This document shows, one piece after another, positions 35,372 to 44,966 of a stretch of 64,000 nucleotides of DNA. The notes below the pieces were generated by a model, which worked only from the letters and a program-made list of their open reading frames with translations, searched no databases and had not been told where the DNA came from. Position numbers and translations under genes: made by a program. The DNA is from Auriscalpium vulgare (taxonomy: Eukaryota; Basidiomycota; Agaricomycetes; Russulales; Auriscalpiaceae): contig JAHBBC010000001.1 in assembly GCA_019915015.1 (NCBI GenBank), forward strand, positions 2,790,001 to 2,854,000. The letters are read 5' to 3'. Every line of letters starts with the position of its first letter. Within the stretch, counting starts at the first letter, position 1.

Positions 35372-37338
35372 ATGAGCGTCGGATCTGAGTCTGCCTTGCC
35401 CTGGGGCCTCCCGTCGCTGATTCCTGAAAACCGCGTGCGCGTAAACTACGAAGTCGTAAGTGCTTCAGTACTCTCAAACCTGCAAAAACACCGCATCACC
35501 GCAACTCCCAGATTCCATCAGTCGCATTCGTCGCCTCGCCAGAATATCCTGGATTTCAACAATCGCTGGAGGCATCCTCACTGGCTGAAATCGCAGCCGC
35601 CGCAAGGCTCTGGGAAGAACTCCTCGATCGAAACCGCGACTCGTTCTTGTTGCTTCGTGTGGCCGATGTACGAAATGTTCTCAATAGCAAGTTTACAGCC
35701 TTGCGCTTATATCGTGAGGTGCACTCTTCTCTCCTTGGTCGTCTTCGGTTGCGGTTAACAGATACCGCAGGCCCAGCAAACTGTCGGCGCGCAGGGGGGC
35801 CCTAGATTCGATCAGTGGCTAGACACCTTCGAAAAGGAGACTGTGGCTGCTATGACACAGAACCGTAAGTGTTTTGTGTATAGCATTCGGACATGAGTGT
35901 TCAACATCATATCATTGATAGAGAGCATCTGGAACAAAGCGGCCATCGCGGCCAGTCAGCGGTGGAAATCTATCGTCGGCGCGCCTCTACCATACATCAG
36001 GTTGCCTAAAGCTCATTTTCAGCAACTACAATTACGATGCGCGTCCTTGGGAAGCACCTCAGAGCCGCTGTATAGAGCCTATTCGAACCTCCATTGCATC
36101 GAGACGAACGTGATCGAAGGAGCATTCGTGCTAGGTGATGCGGTACGCCTATGCAGGCCAGGCTGGATGCCAGTGGTCGGGACTCGGGCTGACCAGCCTG
36201 TCCGATCTCCAGGCGATCAAGAGGTTGATCAAGACTGGATTTTTTGACCAAGAGGCGACGATTCTTCACCCTTATGAAGTTGGAAGTAGCGGTGAAGTGC
36301 AAGATTGCTCAACGATCATCAATATTCTCAAGGATACTCGCACAGTGAGAGATTTCTACTTCTATGAGCCATCACGACATCTTTCATTAACACCCCGCGT
36401 AGGCTCTGGATGAAATTATCGAGCGCGTCAGTGCGGAACGTTTTGAACTGACGTCCACTGCAGTGTGCCACTTGCATGCAATTCTGATGCGATCGTGTCG
36501 AGTGCTCTGCGTGTCATCTCCAGGATCGGCGCCGCGTCTGACCTACACCAATGTTGGCCAAACTCGTCAAGCTACGAAGACGAACGTCACAATCCAAACG
36601 AGCCAGAAAACATACATCCAGTTTTGCCCGCACGCTGCTGTCGACAGGGAGCTAGACGCTGTCGCGAAGGTCATCGTGCGTAACATCGCATATGGTATAT
36701 CTCTGACAGTATCCATATCCATATCTTACCCCCTAGACGGATCCGGAGCTCAAGAACAAGCACGATCCATTTGCATTTGCTGCCTACATCAGCGATCTCT
36801 TCGTATCGGTGCATCCATATGAGGTGAGTTCGCAGGCGCGTTTGCTGCACGCAATGCCCATTTCTTATGCATCGCATCTCGCAGGACGGCAACGGCCGTA
36901 TGTCGAGACTGCTCGCCTCGATCCCACTGCTTGAAGCAGGGCTCCCGCCTCTGTCTATCTCGCTATCTGCAAAGCTTAGGTATCACCAACATCTCAATGC
37001 GGTGAGCAATCCGAGCTTATGAGTTCACAAAAACAACTACCCACGAGCGATCTCTAGGTGCGGGCTGCCCGTGACGGTGACTACGAGCTGCTTGCAAAGT
37101 TCCTGTTTGACACGACCCTCGCATCTATCGACTTCGTGATGGAAAATCGGTAAGCCCAGATGATCCTGAGAGCGGACGCGCCGGACGGGTAAAATATTGC
37201 CCACGTGGATGTCAACTGCGCCGGTGTCGTCAGCGCGAGTCCTCGAGATCACTTACTTATAGCACCTTCGGCCCGTCGCAGTCACCGCGGGCCGTATCGA
37301 GCAGGAGCTACACTGTCCTCAACCTCAATCTTACTTAG
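35372..37338 (+). CDS. Fic-domain protein, putative AMPylase with autoinhibitory motif
   Basis: Fic enzymes usually transfer AMP from ATP to a hydroxyl of a target protein. The first Met of the likely product is MSVGSESALPWGLPSLIPEN; the frame also has an ATG at about 35267. Introns interrupt it about eight times. The N-terminal half gives SVAFVASPEYPGFQQSLEAS and LAEIAAAARLWEELLDRNRD. IETNVIEGAFVLGDA contains the (S/T)xxxE(G/N) inhibitory motif (TNVIEG) of class II Fic proteins. Further on are VCHLHAILMRSCRVL, YTNVGQTRQATKTNVTIQ and PFAFAAYISDLFVSVHPYE, joined by splicing to DGNGRMSRLLASIPLLEAGL. The active motif is thus HPYEDGNGRMSR: catalytic His and the GNGR loop are kept, with Tyr where Phe is usual. 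A final intron beginning at 37150 skips an in-frame stop and gives a tail ending VLNLNLT. No signal peptide is seen, so it is probably cytosolic. Confidence 0.87.
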
Positions 37339-37691
37339 TGCTTAGTATATATGTGCATACAGTGGCTGGCTCGCACGAAAGTCACCACTGGGTTTCAATT
37401 TGGTGTTTAGCTAGCATTGCATGGACGTACATGCGACGGCGTCGGAGAAGTGAGCCTCCTGATGTATTTTTGGCCACCAAAGTTCCCCATGGTTAATAAA
37501 TGGCCTTCCGTGAGCCCGCAAACTCCCCATCTCAGCAGACCAGCGAATGATGGCCATTGGAAGACATCACGATGCGCTGGAAGAACCCATTCCGAAGCCT
37601 CCCCCGATTTCTCCGAAGTAGCAAAATGCTCCAACGTGACCATGGCCGTTACGTCCGCGTCAACAGAGCAATCCAGTCCACGTCACCCACC
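37339..37691. other. intergenic
   Basis: Promoter side of the CE16 gene. The CE16 frame stays open upstream to 37557 without conserved sequence. No other feature seen. Confidence 0.4.
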
Positions 37692-37698
37692 TATAAAA
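37692..37698 (+). promoter_or_regulatory. TATA box of CE16 esterase gene
   Basis: TATAAAA lies 69 bases upstream of the ATG at 37761 and argues for that start rather than the in-frame ATG at 37557. Confidence 0.65.
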
Positions 37699-37760
37699 CC
37701 ACCCAAGGAAATACCCCGGCACTGCTGTCTGCCTTCGCGCAGCCGTTTTTCACCACCACC

Positions 37761-38911
37761 ATGGCCCCCATCAAGTTCGTGCTGCTCCAAACCCTCGCGC
37801 TTCTCGCTGCCGCCGTGCCTTCGCTCGCCGCGCACGGGCCCGTTCCCGGGCAGATCAAAAACCTCGTCACATTCGGCGACTCGTACACGGACGTCGTCGC
37901 GGTGAGCAACGGGGGCACGCAGTGGCCCGTCTACGCCGCGGGCTACGCGGGCGCGAACCTGTTCCCGTACGCGCGCTCCGGCGCGCCGTGCAGCCAGCTG
38001 CTCACGCCACGCCCGTTCCCCGGCGTCGTGCAGGACGAGATCCCGCTGTACCTCGCGGACCTGCACAACGGGAGCATCCACGTCCCGCCGGGCGAAACGC
38101 TGTACACGCTGTGGATCGGCACGAACGACATAGGGCCGAACACGCTGCTCACGGGCACGGACGTGCTGAACAACGCGACAATCGTCGACGTTACGGAGTG
38201 CGCGGTCGGGTGGGTCAGCACCCTGTACAAGGCTGGCGCGAGGAATTTCTTGTTCCAGAACGTGAGTGTGTGGGGCACAAATCGAGGAATGGATACTCAC
38301 AGTGGGCGCGCCCTCGTGACCGTAGCTACTCCCGGAGGAGCGCCTGCCGCTTTACACGATGGACTCGTGGCCCAATCGCTATTGGGATACAGTCAGGAAC
38401 ACGACGGCGTGGCATCTGAGCATCACGGAGCTGACGGCGGCCTACAACGCGATCGCAAAGCTGCTGCTCGCAGCTTTGCCGGCCACCCTCCCCGGAGCGC
38501 ACATTGGTGCGTAGACGCTGTGAAGATGGTACCCGAATTTTGGGATTGAACAGAGGCTTTTCAGGCCTGTTCGACTCGTACGGTCTCTTCACAGACATTC
38601 TGAATCGGCCGGCTGCCTATCTGAATGGCACGGCGCCGCTCAACACGACAGGCGCGGTACACGCTTGCGTCTTCCAAGAGGATGAAAGTACATCAGATCC
38701 TGGTACGTGCTTTGATGCCGAAGGATCTGCGAGAGACAGCTTCATCTGGTCAGTAAATCGATCAGCAGTGGATGTGTGTGCTTAGTACTCACCACCGTGA
38801 AAAAGGTTCGACGAGCTACATCCTTCGGAGCAGGCGGACAGAGTCGTTGCTCGTGAGATCGCGAACGTCATTGAAGGAAAGGGCAGTAAATGGGCGAGCT
38901 GGTTCAGTTGA
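37761..38911 (+). CDS. secreted GDSL-type acetyl esterase, CE16-like
   Basis: Family CE16 enzymes remove acetyl groups from plant hemicellulose oligosaccharides. The protein starts with a signal peptide (MAPIKFVLLQTLALLAAAVP). The SGNH motifs are LVTFGDSYTD (catalytic Ser), GGTQWPVYAAGYAG, LYTLWIGTNDIGPNTLL (block III Asn) and, after the last intron, FDELHPSEQADRVVAREI (catalytic Asp/His dyad). GLFDSYGLFTDILNRPAAYL lies in between. Several NxS/T sequons suggest glycosylation. There are three or four introns; the ends of the ones near 38263-38340 and 38510-38560 are approximate. It would act outside the cell in wood or litter breakdown. Confidence 0.9.
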
Positions 38912-39070
38912 GCGGTGTTGGAGGATATCATGTTGTAAAACCAAAGTCGTGTGTCAAGCACAGCTCTGGATGTAACAGGCTCCTTTGATCTTCAATTTCA
39001 ACTATTCGTTCGAATATCAAGGCAGATTACAAGCGAGTCGTCCTAGTGATGCAAACGGTTTGCGTGGTAC

Positions 39071-39668
39071 TCAAGCTGTAGATGTGACACCAGTCAGGAC
39101 GCGCTGTGCAAGAAAAGGCGCAGCGAACTTGCCATCAAGATAGTCTGCCGCCGCCAGCCTAGGGTATAGAGAAATGAGGAGGGAGCTCAGATGGAAATAG
39201 ACAGAAGCGCACAGTTCCAAGGCCACCTCAGGCGGTATGCGTTCAAAGAAATCTGGAATCTCTTCTTTCGGGGGCGCATGCTCGTATGTCGCCTTCCATG
39301 CGATGTACTCCAGGAATTTCTCTGTCACAACAGATCTGCAAGGGGCACCGCGAATCAAGTAGGTGTCTGACTGTCGGGCGGGGTCCACGCACCTGTTGTC
39401 CGTGGTACATGTCTTGTGTGCCGCTTCAGCAAACTTCACTTTTTTGGTTGAGATACTCAGTGGGCTTTCACCGCGCGGTAGGAGCAGCGCTTACTGTCTT
39501 CGTCCAGCATGCTCTTCAGGGTGCCGCTCTTCACGGCCACCTTTCGTTTGACGAGGAAAGAGAAGCCGTCGGTGCTCGTGACGCGCACCCAGTCATCATC
39601 TCCAGCATTCTGACTTGTTGAGTGCACCTCTCGAGGGAGGGAGAGAAAATGCCCACCTTGTCCGCCAT
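39071..39668 (-). CDS. ELC1: elongin C
   Basis: A small BTB/POZ-fold adaptor of cullin-type ubiquitin ligases and of the elongin complex. The first exon is only MADK; an intron leads to NAGDDDWVRVTSTDGFSFLV and KRKVAVKSGTLKSMLDED. Next come FAEAAHKTCTTDNR, SVVTEKFLEYIAWKATYEHA and PPKEEIPDFFERIPPEVALE, the last a nearly invariant family sequence, and LLAAADYLDG, joined by an intron from GTGCGC to CCCTAG. After YLD the frame can be read through to the stop, adding about 19 residues, or a GC-AG intron (GGCAAGT..CTACAG) can be removed, giving an end of YLDA, which matches the usual family length better. Both readings share the stop at 39071. The gene is head-to-head with UBC13. Confidence 0.9.
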
Positions 39669-39820
39669 CGCGAATATTGTGAAGGGGAGAGTCGCGAGTC
39701 TGACGTAACGCGCGACGGAGTGGGCTCGGCATCAGCCGGAGTCGGTCTCCTTGCAGCCCCAAGCGCGACTCTATCTGCCTCTTGTCTCAAGTCTCCCTCG
39801 CCTCTCTCCCACCTTCCACG
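39669..39820. promoter_or_regulatory. bidirectional promoter of elongin C and UBC13
   Basis: Only 152 bases separate the two start codons, so the genes must share a promoter. No TATA box is visible in either direction; there is a pyrimidine-rich tract before the UBC13 ATG. Confidence 0.6.
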
Positions 39821-40566
39821 ATGTCCCTTCCCAAAGTGCGTCGTGCGCGCTCTCCAGTTACAGGATTCCCAAACTGACACGGTGCAATCGTAATCTTAGC
39901 GGATCATCAAGGTCAGTCTGTCAAGATCTTTGTCTTTGTCTATGCTGAAAGGCGCCGCGCTCTCTGCAGGAGACAGAACGTCTAGTTGCGGACCCCGCCC
40001 CGGGAATCTCAGCAGCGCCTCATGAGGATAACCTCCGGTACTTCGACGTGACGATCCAGGGCCCTGACGGGAGCCCTTTCGCGCGTACGTGCACCCGCTG
40101 CCTCACACATCGCCCTCACTCACGCTGGAAACAGAGGGCATCTTTCGCCTGGAGTTGTTCCTGCCGGAGGAGTATCCTATGGCCCCGCCGAAGGTCCGAT
40201 TTCTGACGAAGATATACCACCCCAACATCGGTGCGGCGCCGTGTGTCTTTGTGATCCTAGTAAAGCATCGTCTGACCAGCCTTGCAGATAAGCTCGGGCG
40301 GATCTGTCTCGATATCCTGAAAGGTGTGTGCCGTGGGCACGATGCGGGTTGTGTGTTCAGTTGCGAGCTGGTCTCACCTCGCGATTGCAGATAAATGGTC
40401 ACCCGCTCTGCAAATCCGGACCGTCCTGCTCTCCGTTCAGGCGCTGCTCAGCTCTCCGAATCCAGATGACCCGCTCGCCACGGACGTCGCGAAACACTAT
40501 AAGGAGAACGAGCAGGACGCGCAGCGGGTGAGCCGGGAGTGGACGCAGCAGTACGCATCTGAGTGA
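39821..40566 (+). CDS. UBC13: ubiquitin-conjugating enzyme E2 N
   Basis: With an Mms2/Uev partner this E2 builds K63-linked chains in postreplication repair and signalling. Exon 1 encodes MSLPK; exon 2 is a 12-base microexon (39900-39911) coding RIIK; exon 3 starts [20 protein letters not shown]. The core continues [44 protein letters not shown], and [20 protein letters not shown], whose Cys is the thioester site. [20 protein letters not shown] and [20 protein letters not shown] finish it. Length is about 150 residues, as expected. Confidence 0.95.
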
Positions 40567-40794
40567 GTGTCTGCGGGTGACGAGACACGAGGAAAGCTAC
40601 AATGTGTAAACTAGGGCGGGAGATGTGACGATGCACGCTATTGAGAGACGTGTGAACCGAACGCACGAAAGGGTCTAGGCCCCGAAAGATTTCTGCTCGC
40701 TCAGCGCTTTACATGCCGCACGACCAGTCCATGGCAGCTCCTCCTCCCTCCCAGCACCCAGCACTGGCCCCCGCGCATACGTCGCGCTCGCCCC

Positions 40795-42704
40795 ATGGCG
40801 TCGCTGAACGGCGACATCCTCCATCTCGTTGCTCTCGAGATATACGGAGGCTCGTGGGGCTCAGACCGCATCCCCACCCTTGCCAACTTCGCCGCCGTGT
40901 CGCGCGATGTCCGCACCGCCGTGCTTCCTCTGCTTTTTCGCAAGGTGTCCTGGCCGCATAGACGCAAGGTGGACGACTTGCAGGGGTTGCACTTCTTCCC
41001 AGAGGCATTATGGCCCCATTTCAGGTGAGATCTGTACCCGCTGTGTCATGAGCAGCATCTGCAAGCTCGTGCGAGGCTGCCCTACTCTGCATGCAACCTG
41101 TCGACCGTATGGGCGACGGTCGCTTATCTCCAAGAGCTTGCGAGCGCGGAGATAAGTAGGCGGCTTCTCATGCACCTGCAGCGTGCCATTTGGCCCAAGT
41201 ATTGACATCGGCGCTGACACCATTGCCATGCTCTAGGCACTTCGTCTTTGACTGGCCACACGAGTGGCTGGACCGCTTTCCTCCAAAATATGGCGACTAC
41301 GGCAGCGATCCCTACAGCCGGAACTATTACGCCCCGCGGCACCTCGAACCCCTCCTCAACGCGCTGCCCACCCTGCAGCTCACACACGTCACGCTCCGCT
41401 GCCCGTTCGTCCCGCCCATCGCCCTCGTGTCCGCGCTCCTCAAATGCCCGACGCTGCACACGCTGTCGTGTGAGGACACGCCCCTCGACTGCCCGCTCCC
41501 TACACAGGCGTTCCCCGCGCTGACCACGCTCGCGCTCGTCGCCGTCGGCGAGGGCCTGCGCATCGGCGACGGGAAGGTCGACCCTCGCATCGCAGACCGC
41601 TTCCTATGGGTGCGCGCCTGGAAAAATCGCTATCGCGCGCGCCGTGAGCTGCGGCTGCCCATGGAGGCGTGGACCGCGATGCTCCTCCTCGCGCGCCACG
41701 CGTCCCGCCTGCGCACGATGCAGCTGTCGGGCGACCTGTGCGACCCCGGCCGCCTCGCTGCGTGCCACTGGCCCGAGCTGCACACGTTCATCCTGACCGG
41801 ACACGTCCCCGGGCCGCCGTACGACAGCGCGCCGCTCTCCGTCGCGCTCGCGCGCATGCCGCGCGTCCGCGACGTGCGGCTGCTCCTCGCCAAGTCGCCA
41901 GACAAGCGCCTGCTCAACGTCCTGCCGCCGGAGTCGTCTGCGGACACGCTTCCGTCCACGCTGACGCATTTCGCAGTGAGTACGGCGTGTGCGCTCGACC
42001 GTGGCCTGCTCGCGCGGGGCCCAGGGCTCTCCTCGGTAGCCATCGTGTCCATCATGGACTTCCCGCGTCTGCCCATCGCCCTCAGCCTCGCCGAGGCGGC
42101 GAACCTCATCACGGACCTCTCGAGTGGCGCGAGCCCGCGCCAACTGAGGATCATGATCGAGGACAAGTTGGCCCCGGACTTCTGCGCGTACCTTTCCACG
42201 CGGCTTCCACTCCTGGAGGAACTCGAAATAGAGGTCTGCGGGTACCACGATGGTAAGCCCGCGTACGAATGGGTCAGTCTTTAATCGAGCTTGACTGTCA
42301 GATGTCCGCTAACACGTTGCATTTAGCACGAATTTGCACAGGCTCTCGCCCCGCTCACGCACCTCCGCTCGCTGCGCATATGCATCCAGTTCCCAGAGTT
42401 TGACGACGTCGGCGTCGGTGCGCCCTGGTGGGACGTGCGCGCGGCGTGCGCCGCCGTCCTCGTTGAACAGCTGCCAACGCTCCGCCGCGTTGGCCTGGAG
42501 TACCGAGAGCGCACGGGCACGCACAAATATCAAGACTCGTGGCTGGAATTTGACGTGGTTCGGAAGGCGTCGGCGCCTGCGGCAGGCGCTGTGCTTGTGG
42601 ACGGTTCGAAAGAGGTGGTAGAAAAGGTAGTGCTGGAGCCCCAGCCGACGCGATGTTATGAGTTTCCGGAGGTCTGGGAGACGTGCACAGGCGCGTATGA
42701 GTGA
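40795..42704 (+). CDS. F-box-like / leucine-rich repeat-like protein
   Basis: The N-terminus LNGDILHLVALEIYGG...LANFAAVSRDVRTAVLPLLFRKV fits the degenerate F-box-like pattern that is abundant in Agaricomycetes. After introns near 41030-41235, a long exon gives spaced Leu-rich segments such as HLEPLLNALPTLQLTHVTLR, LLKCPTLHTLSCEDTPLDC, ASRLRTMQLSGDLCDPGRLA and LPLLEELEIEVCGYHDGKPA. These look like irregular LRRs that could present a substrate. A last intron near 42275-42326 leads to HEFAQALAPLTHLRSLRICI and the C-terminus ETCTGAYE. The SCF role is inferred from family; many such proteins have no known substrate. Confidence 0.75.
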
Positions 42705-43029
42705 GCGGGTCATTTTTGTTCATTGGAGTCCTTGTTGGCTTTTCTTCAGGATCTGGGACTCTTCTTGGTCATGTTCAGGTTGACACTGTATCGGTATTAT
42801 GTCTCGGTGGTTATATTCACCCGTGTTGTACTCAGCCATGTTGTACTCAGCTAGTTTGTCCACTGCTACCATATTTCCATTGGCTGTATTTTCACACTCT
42901 AGGGCCGCGTTCGTGACCGTACGACATATACAGGGCTTGCTTCGATTTCATCTTCAGTCAATAATACACGAGTGACAGACATTGTATGCATTTCTGCTCG
43001 CAAACCCTCAATCAGAGGGCACCAAATCT
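42705..43029. other. intergenic, convergent 3' ends
   Basis: AT-rich relative to the flanking genes, with a short direct repeat TGTTGTACTCAGC (42822 and 42838 area). Otherwise nothing seen. Confidence 0.4.
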
Positions 43030-44596
43030 CTACTTCTGGGATTCCTCTGGGCGAGGCCGGATGGGCTCAGCGAGCGGCCACTTGTCCGTCTGCACAGCGG
43101 TGCCGAGCAAGAAGCTGTCCTCGGTGCCATCTCCCTGTGCGATTCATCTCGTCAGCGGGACCCCACACAAGCCAGTCGCAGCCACCACGCACAATCATTT
43201 CATTGGGGAACCCAGGGTCGAAGTCCCCGCTCGCAGCTTCGATCGCGTGTATCTGCTCCTTCGAGAGCGAGATCGTGAGCGCCTCAATGTTCCCGCGCAG
43301 ATGCTCAACCTTGCGCCCGCCGACGATGGGAAAGACGTGCGTCGTCTTCTGCATGAGGTATGCAATGGCCACTGTACACCGCCGCAGTCAGCCTGCCGCA
43401 GGACTAGTAGACTTCAGCACGGAACCCGGCTCACCGGCTTGGACACTCTTCGCGCCAACCTCCTCACGGACCTTGTCGAGTGCCTGGCTCATGCCGCGCT
43501 CCAATTCGGTGCGCTCCCAGCGTCCGTCGACCATCGTACGGCCCTTTTCGCCGGTCTTGCGGCGCTCTTCTTCCTCGGCGTCGGTGCGCAGCTTGCCGGA
43601 GGCGAGCACGTCCCACGGAGCGAGGGCGAGGCCTGAGGAATCCATGAATCTCCTGAGCAGCATCGGACCGCAAGCGAGCTTACCTTCGGAGCGAGCCATC
43701 GGGATGATGTCGCGCTCGAAGGACCTCTTAAGAACGTTCCACTGGCCCTCGTAGATGACGAAGGGCGTCTTCCCGTTGTATCGCGCGTACTGGTTAGCTT
43801 TGACAACGACCCACGCCGGAGCATCCTTTATGAAGGGCCTGTCAGTCACACCCACCGCGCATAATTTGAGCTGCGGCTCACAGATATACCCTGCAGGAGC
43901 AGAGCGTCAGTGAGGTAGTATTTAACGAGGTTGGAGGCAGGTCTCACGAGATAGATGACTTTGCCAGAGACGACGAGGTTGTGCAGCGCATTCATGATCT
44001 CCTCGACGCCGGAGCCCCAGTCCCACCAGTGGACATAGAGGATGTCGATGTACTCGGAGCGCAGCTTCGCGAGGGACGCATCGACCGAGACGCGCAGAGC
44101 CTTGGCCGAGTTGCCGACGTAGTTGACTTTCTGCTTGATCGCGGGATCCTCATGCTTGTAATACGAGGTATACTGCGGGAGACGACGACCTCAGCCGCTG
44201 GTCAGAGAATGCGAGCATGTGCTGACCTTCGTCGCGAGGATGATCTGCTCGCGGATCTTGCGCGTCTCCATCCACTCTCCGATGAACGCCTCCGACGTCT
44301 CGTCCTGGCTGCGCGCCCGTCAGCGTCAGCACCCGCGCCGTCGACGTCGACATCCGCGACGCGACGCACTAGTTATTCGCCGTGTCAATGAAGTTGCCCC
44401 CGGCTTCGAAATACGCGTCGAGAAGCTTGAAGCTGGATTCCTTGTCCATCGCGCCCATGCCGATCTTGGCCCACTTGTCGCCGATGGACATGGCGCCGAG
44501 GATGAGCGGAGAGACGCGCACGCCCGCGAGCGGCGAGAGCACGCGGTAGCGGCCGAGCGGTGTCGGCGGCGGGGGTGCGAGCGAGGAGAAGGACAT
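43030..44596 (-). CDS. aldo-keto reductase, aryl-alcohol dehydrogenase type
   Basis: An NADPH-dependent reductase of the AAD/AflD-like AKR group. The start is [20 protein letters not shown]; motifs are [35 protein letters not shown] (catalytic Asp), [57 protein letters not shown] (catalytic His) and [39 protein letters not shown] and [13 protein letters not shown] belong to the cofactor-binding end. The catalytic Tyr lies in an exon around 44375. A last intron (43199 to about 43145) leads to [17 protein letters not shown]. It lies next to and in the same orientation as a P450 gene. Confidence 0.9.
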
Positions 44597-44966
44597 GGCT
44601 GTGGGTTGGATGGGGCGATGACCGTGGACGCTGTTATTATATGCGATCTGCGTTTGCGGCGAGGAGGGCTTCCATGCATGTCTGACCGGTCATAATGGGG
44701 TGAGAAGCGTGGGGCACCCCATGCTCACTTGTCCCATGTCCCAGAACATACCGAATCAAGTCGAACACTGGGCACTCTGGGAAAAGCACAGGATGAAAAG
44801 GGCCCAGCCGAGCTCGAGCGATCCCTATCTAGGTGCCATCTTGCGCCCGGGCTCACAGCGCGGCAGCTTCTAGTCAACGCAGATATCGCGGCGAGCGACT
44901 GAACGGCAATAATGATAGGCCACGTACGCGACAAGGACGCGAGTGATATAGAAAGTATGAACCGAA
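44597..44966. promoter_or_regulatory. promoter region of aldo-keto reductase
   Basis: A minus-strand TATAAT at 44636-44641 lies about 40 bases upstream of the ATG. The rest is intergenic, with no further feature seen. Confidence 0.4.
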
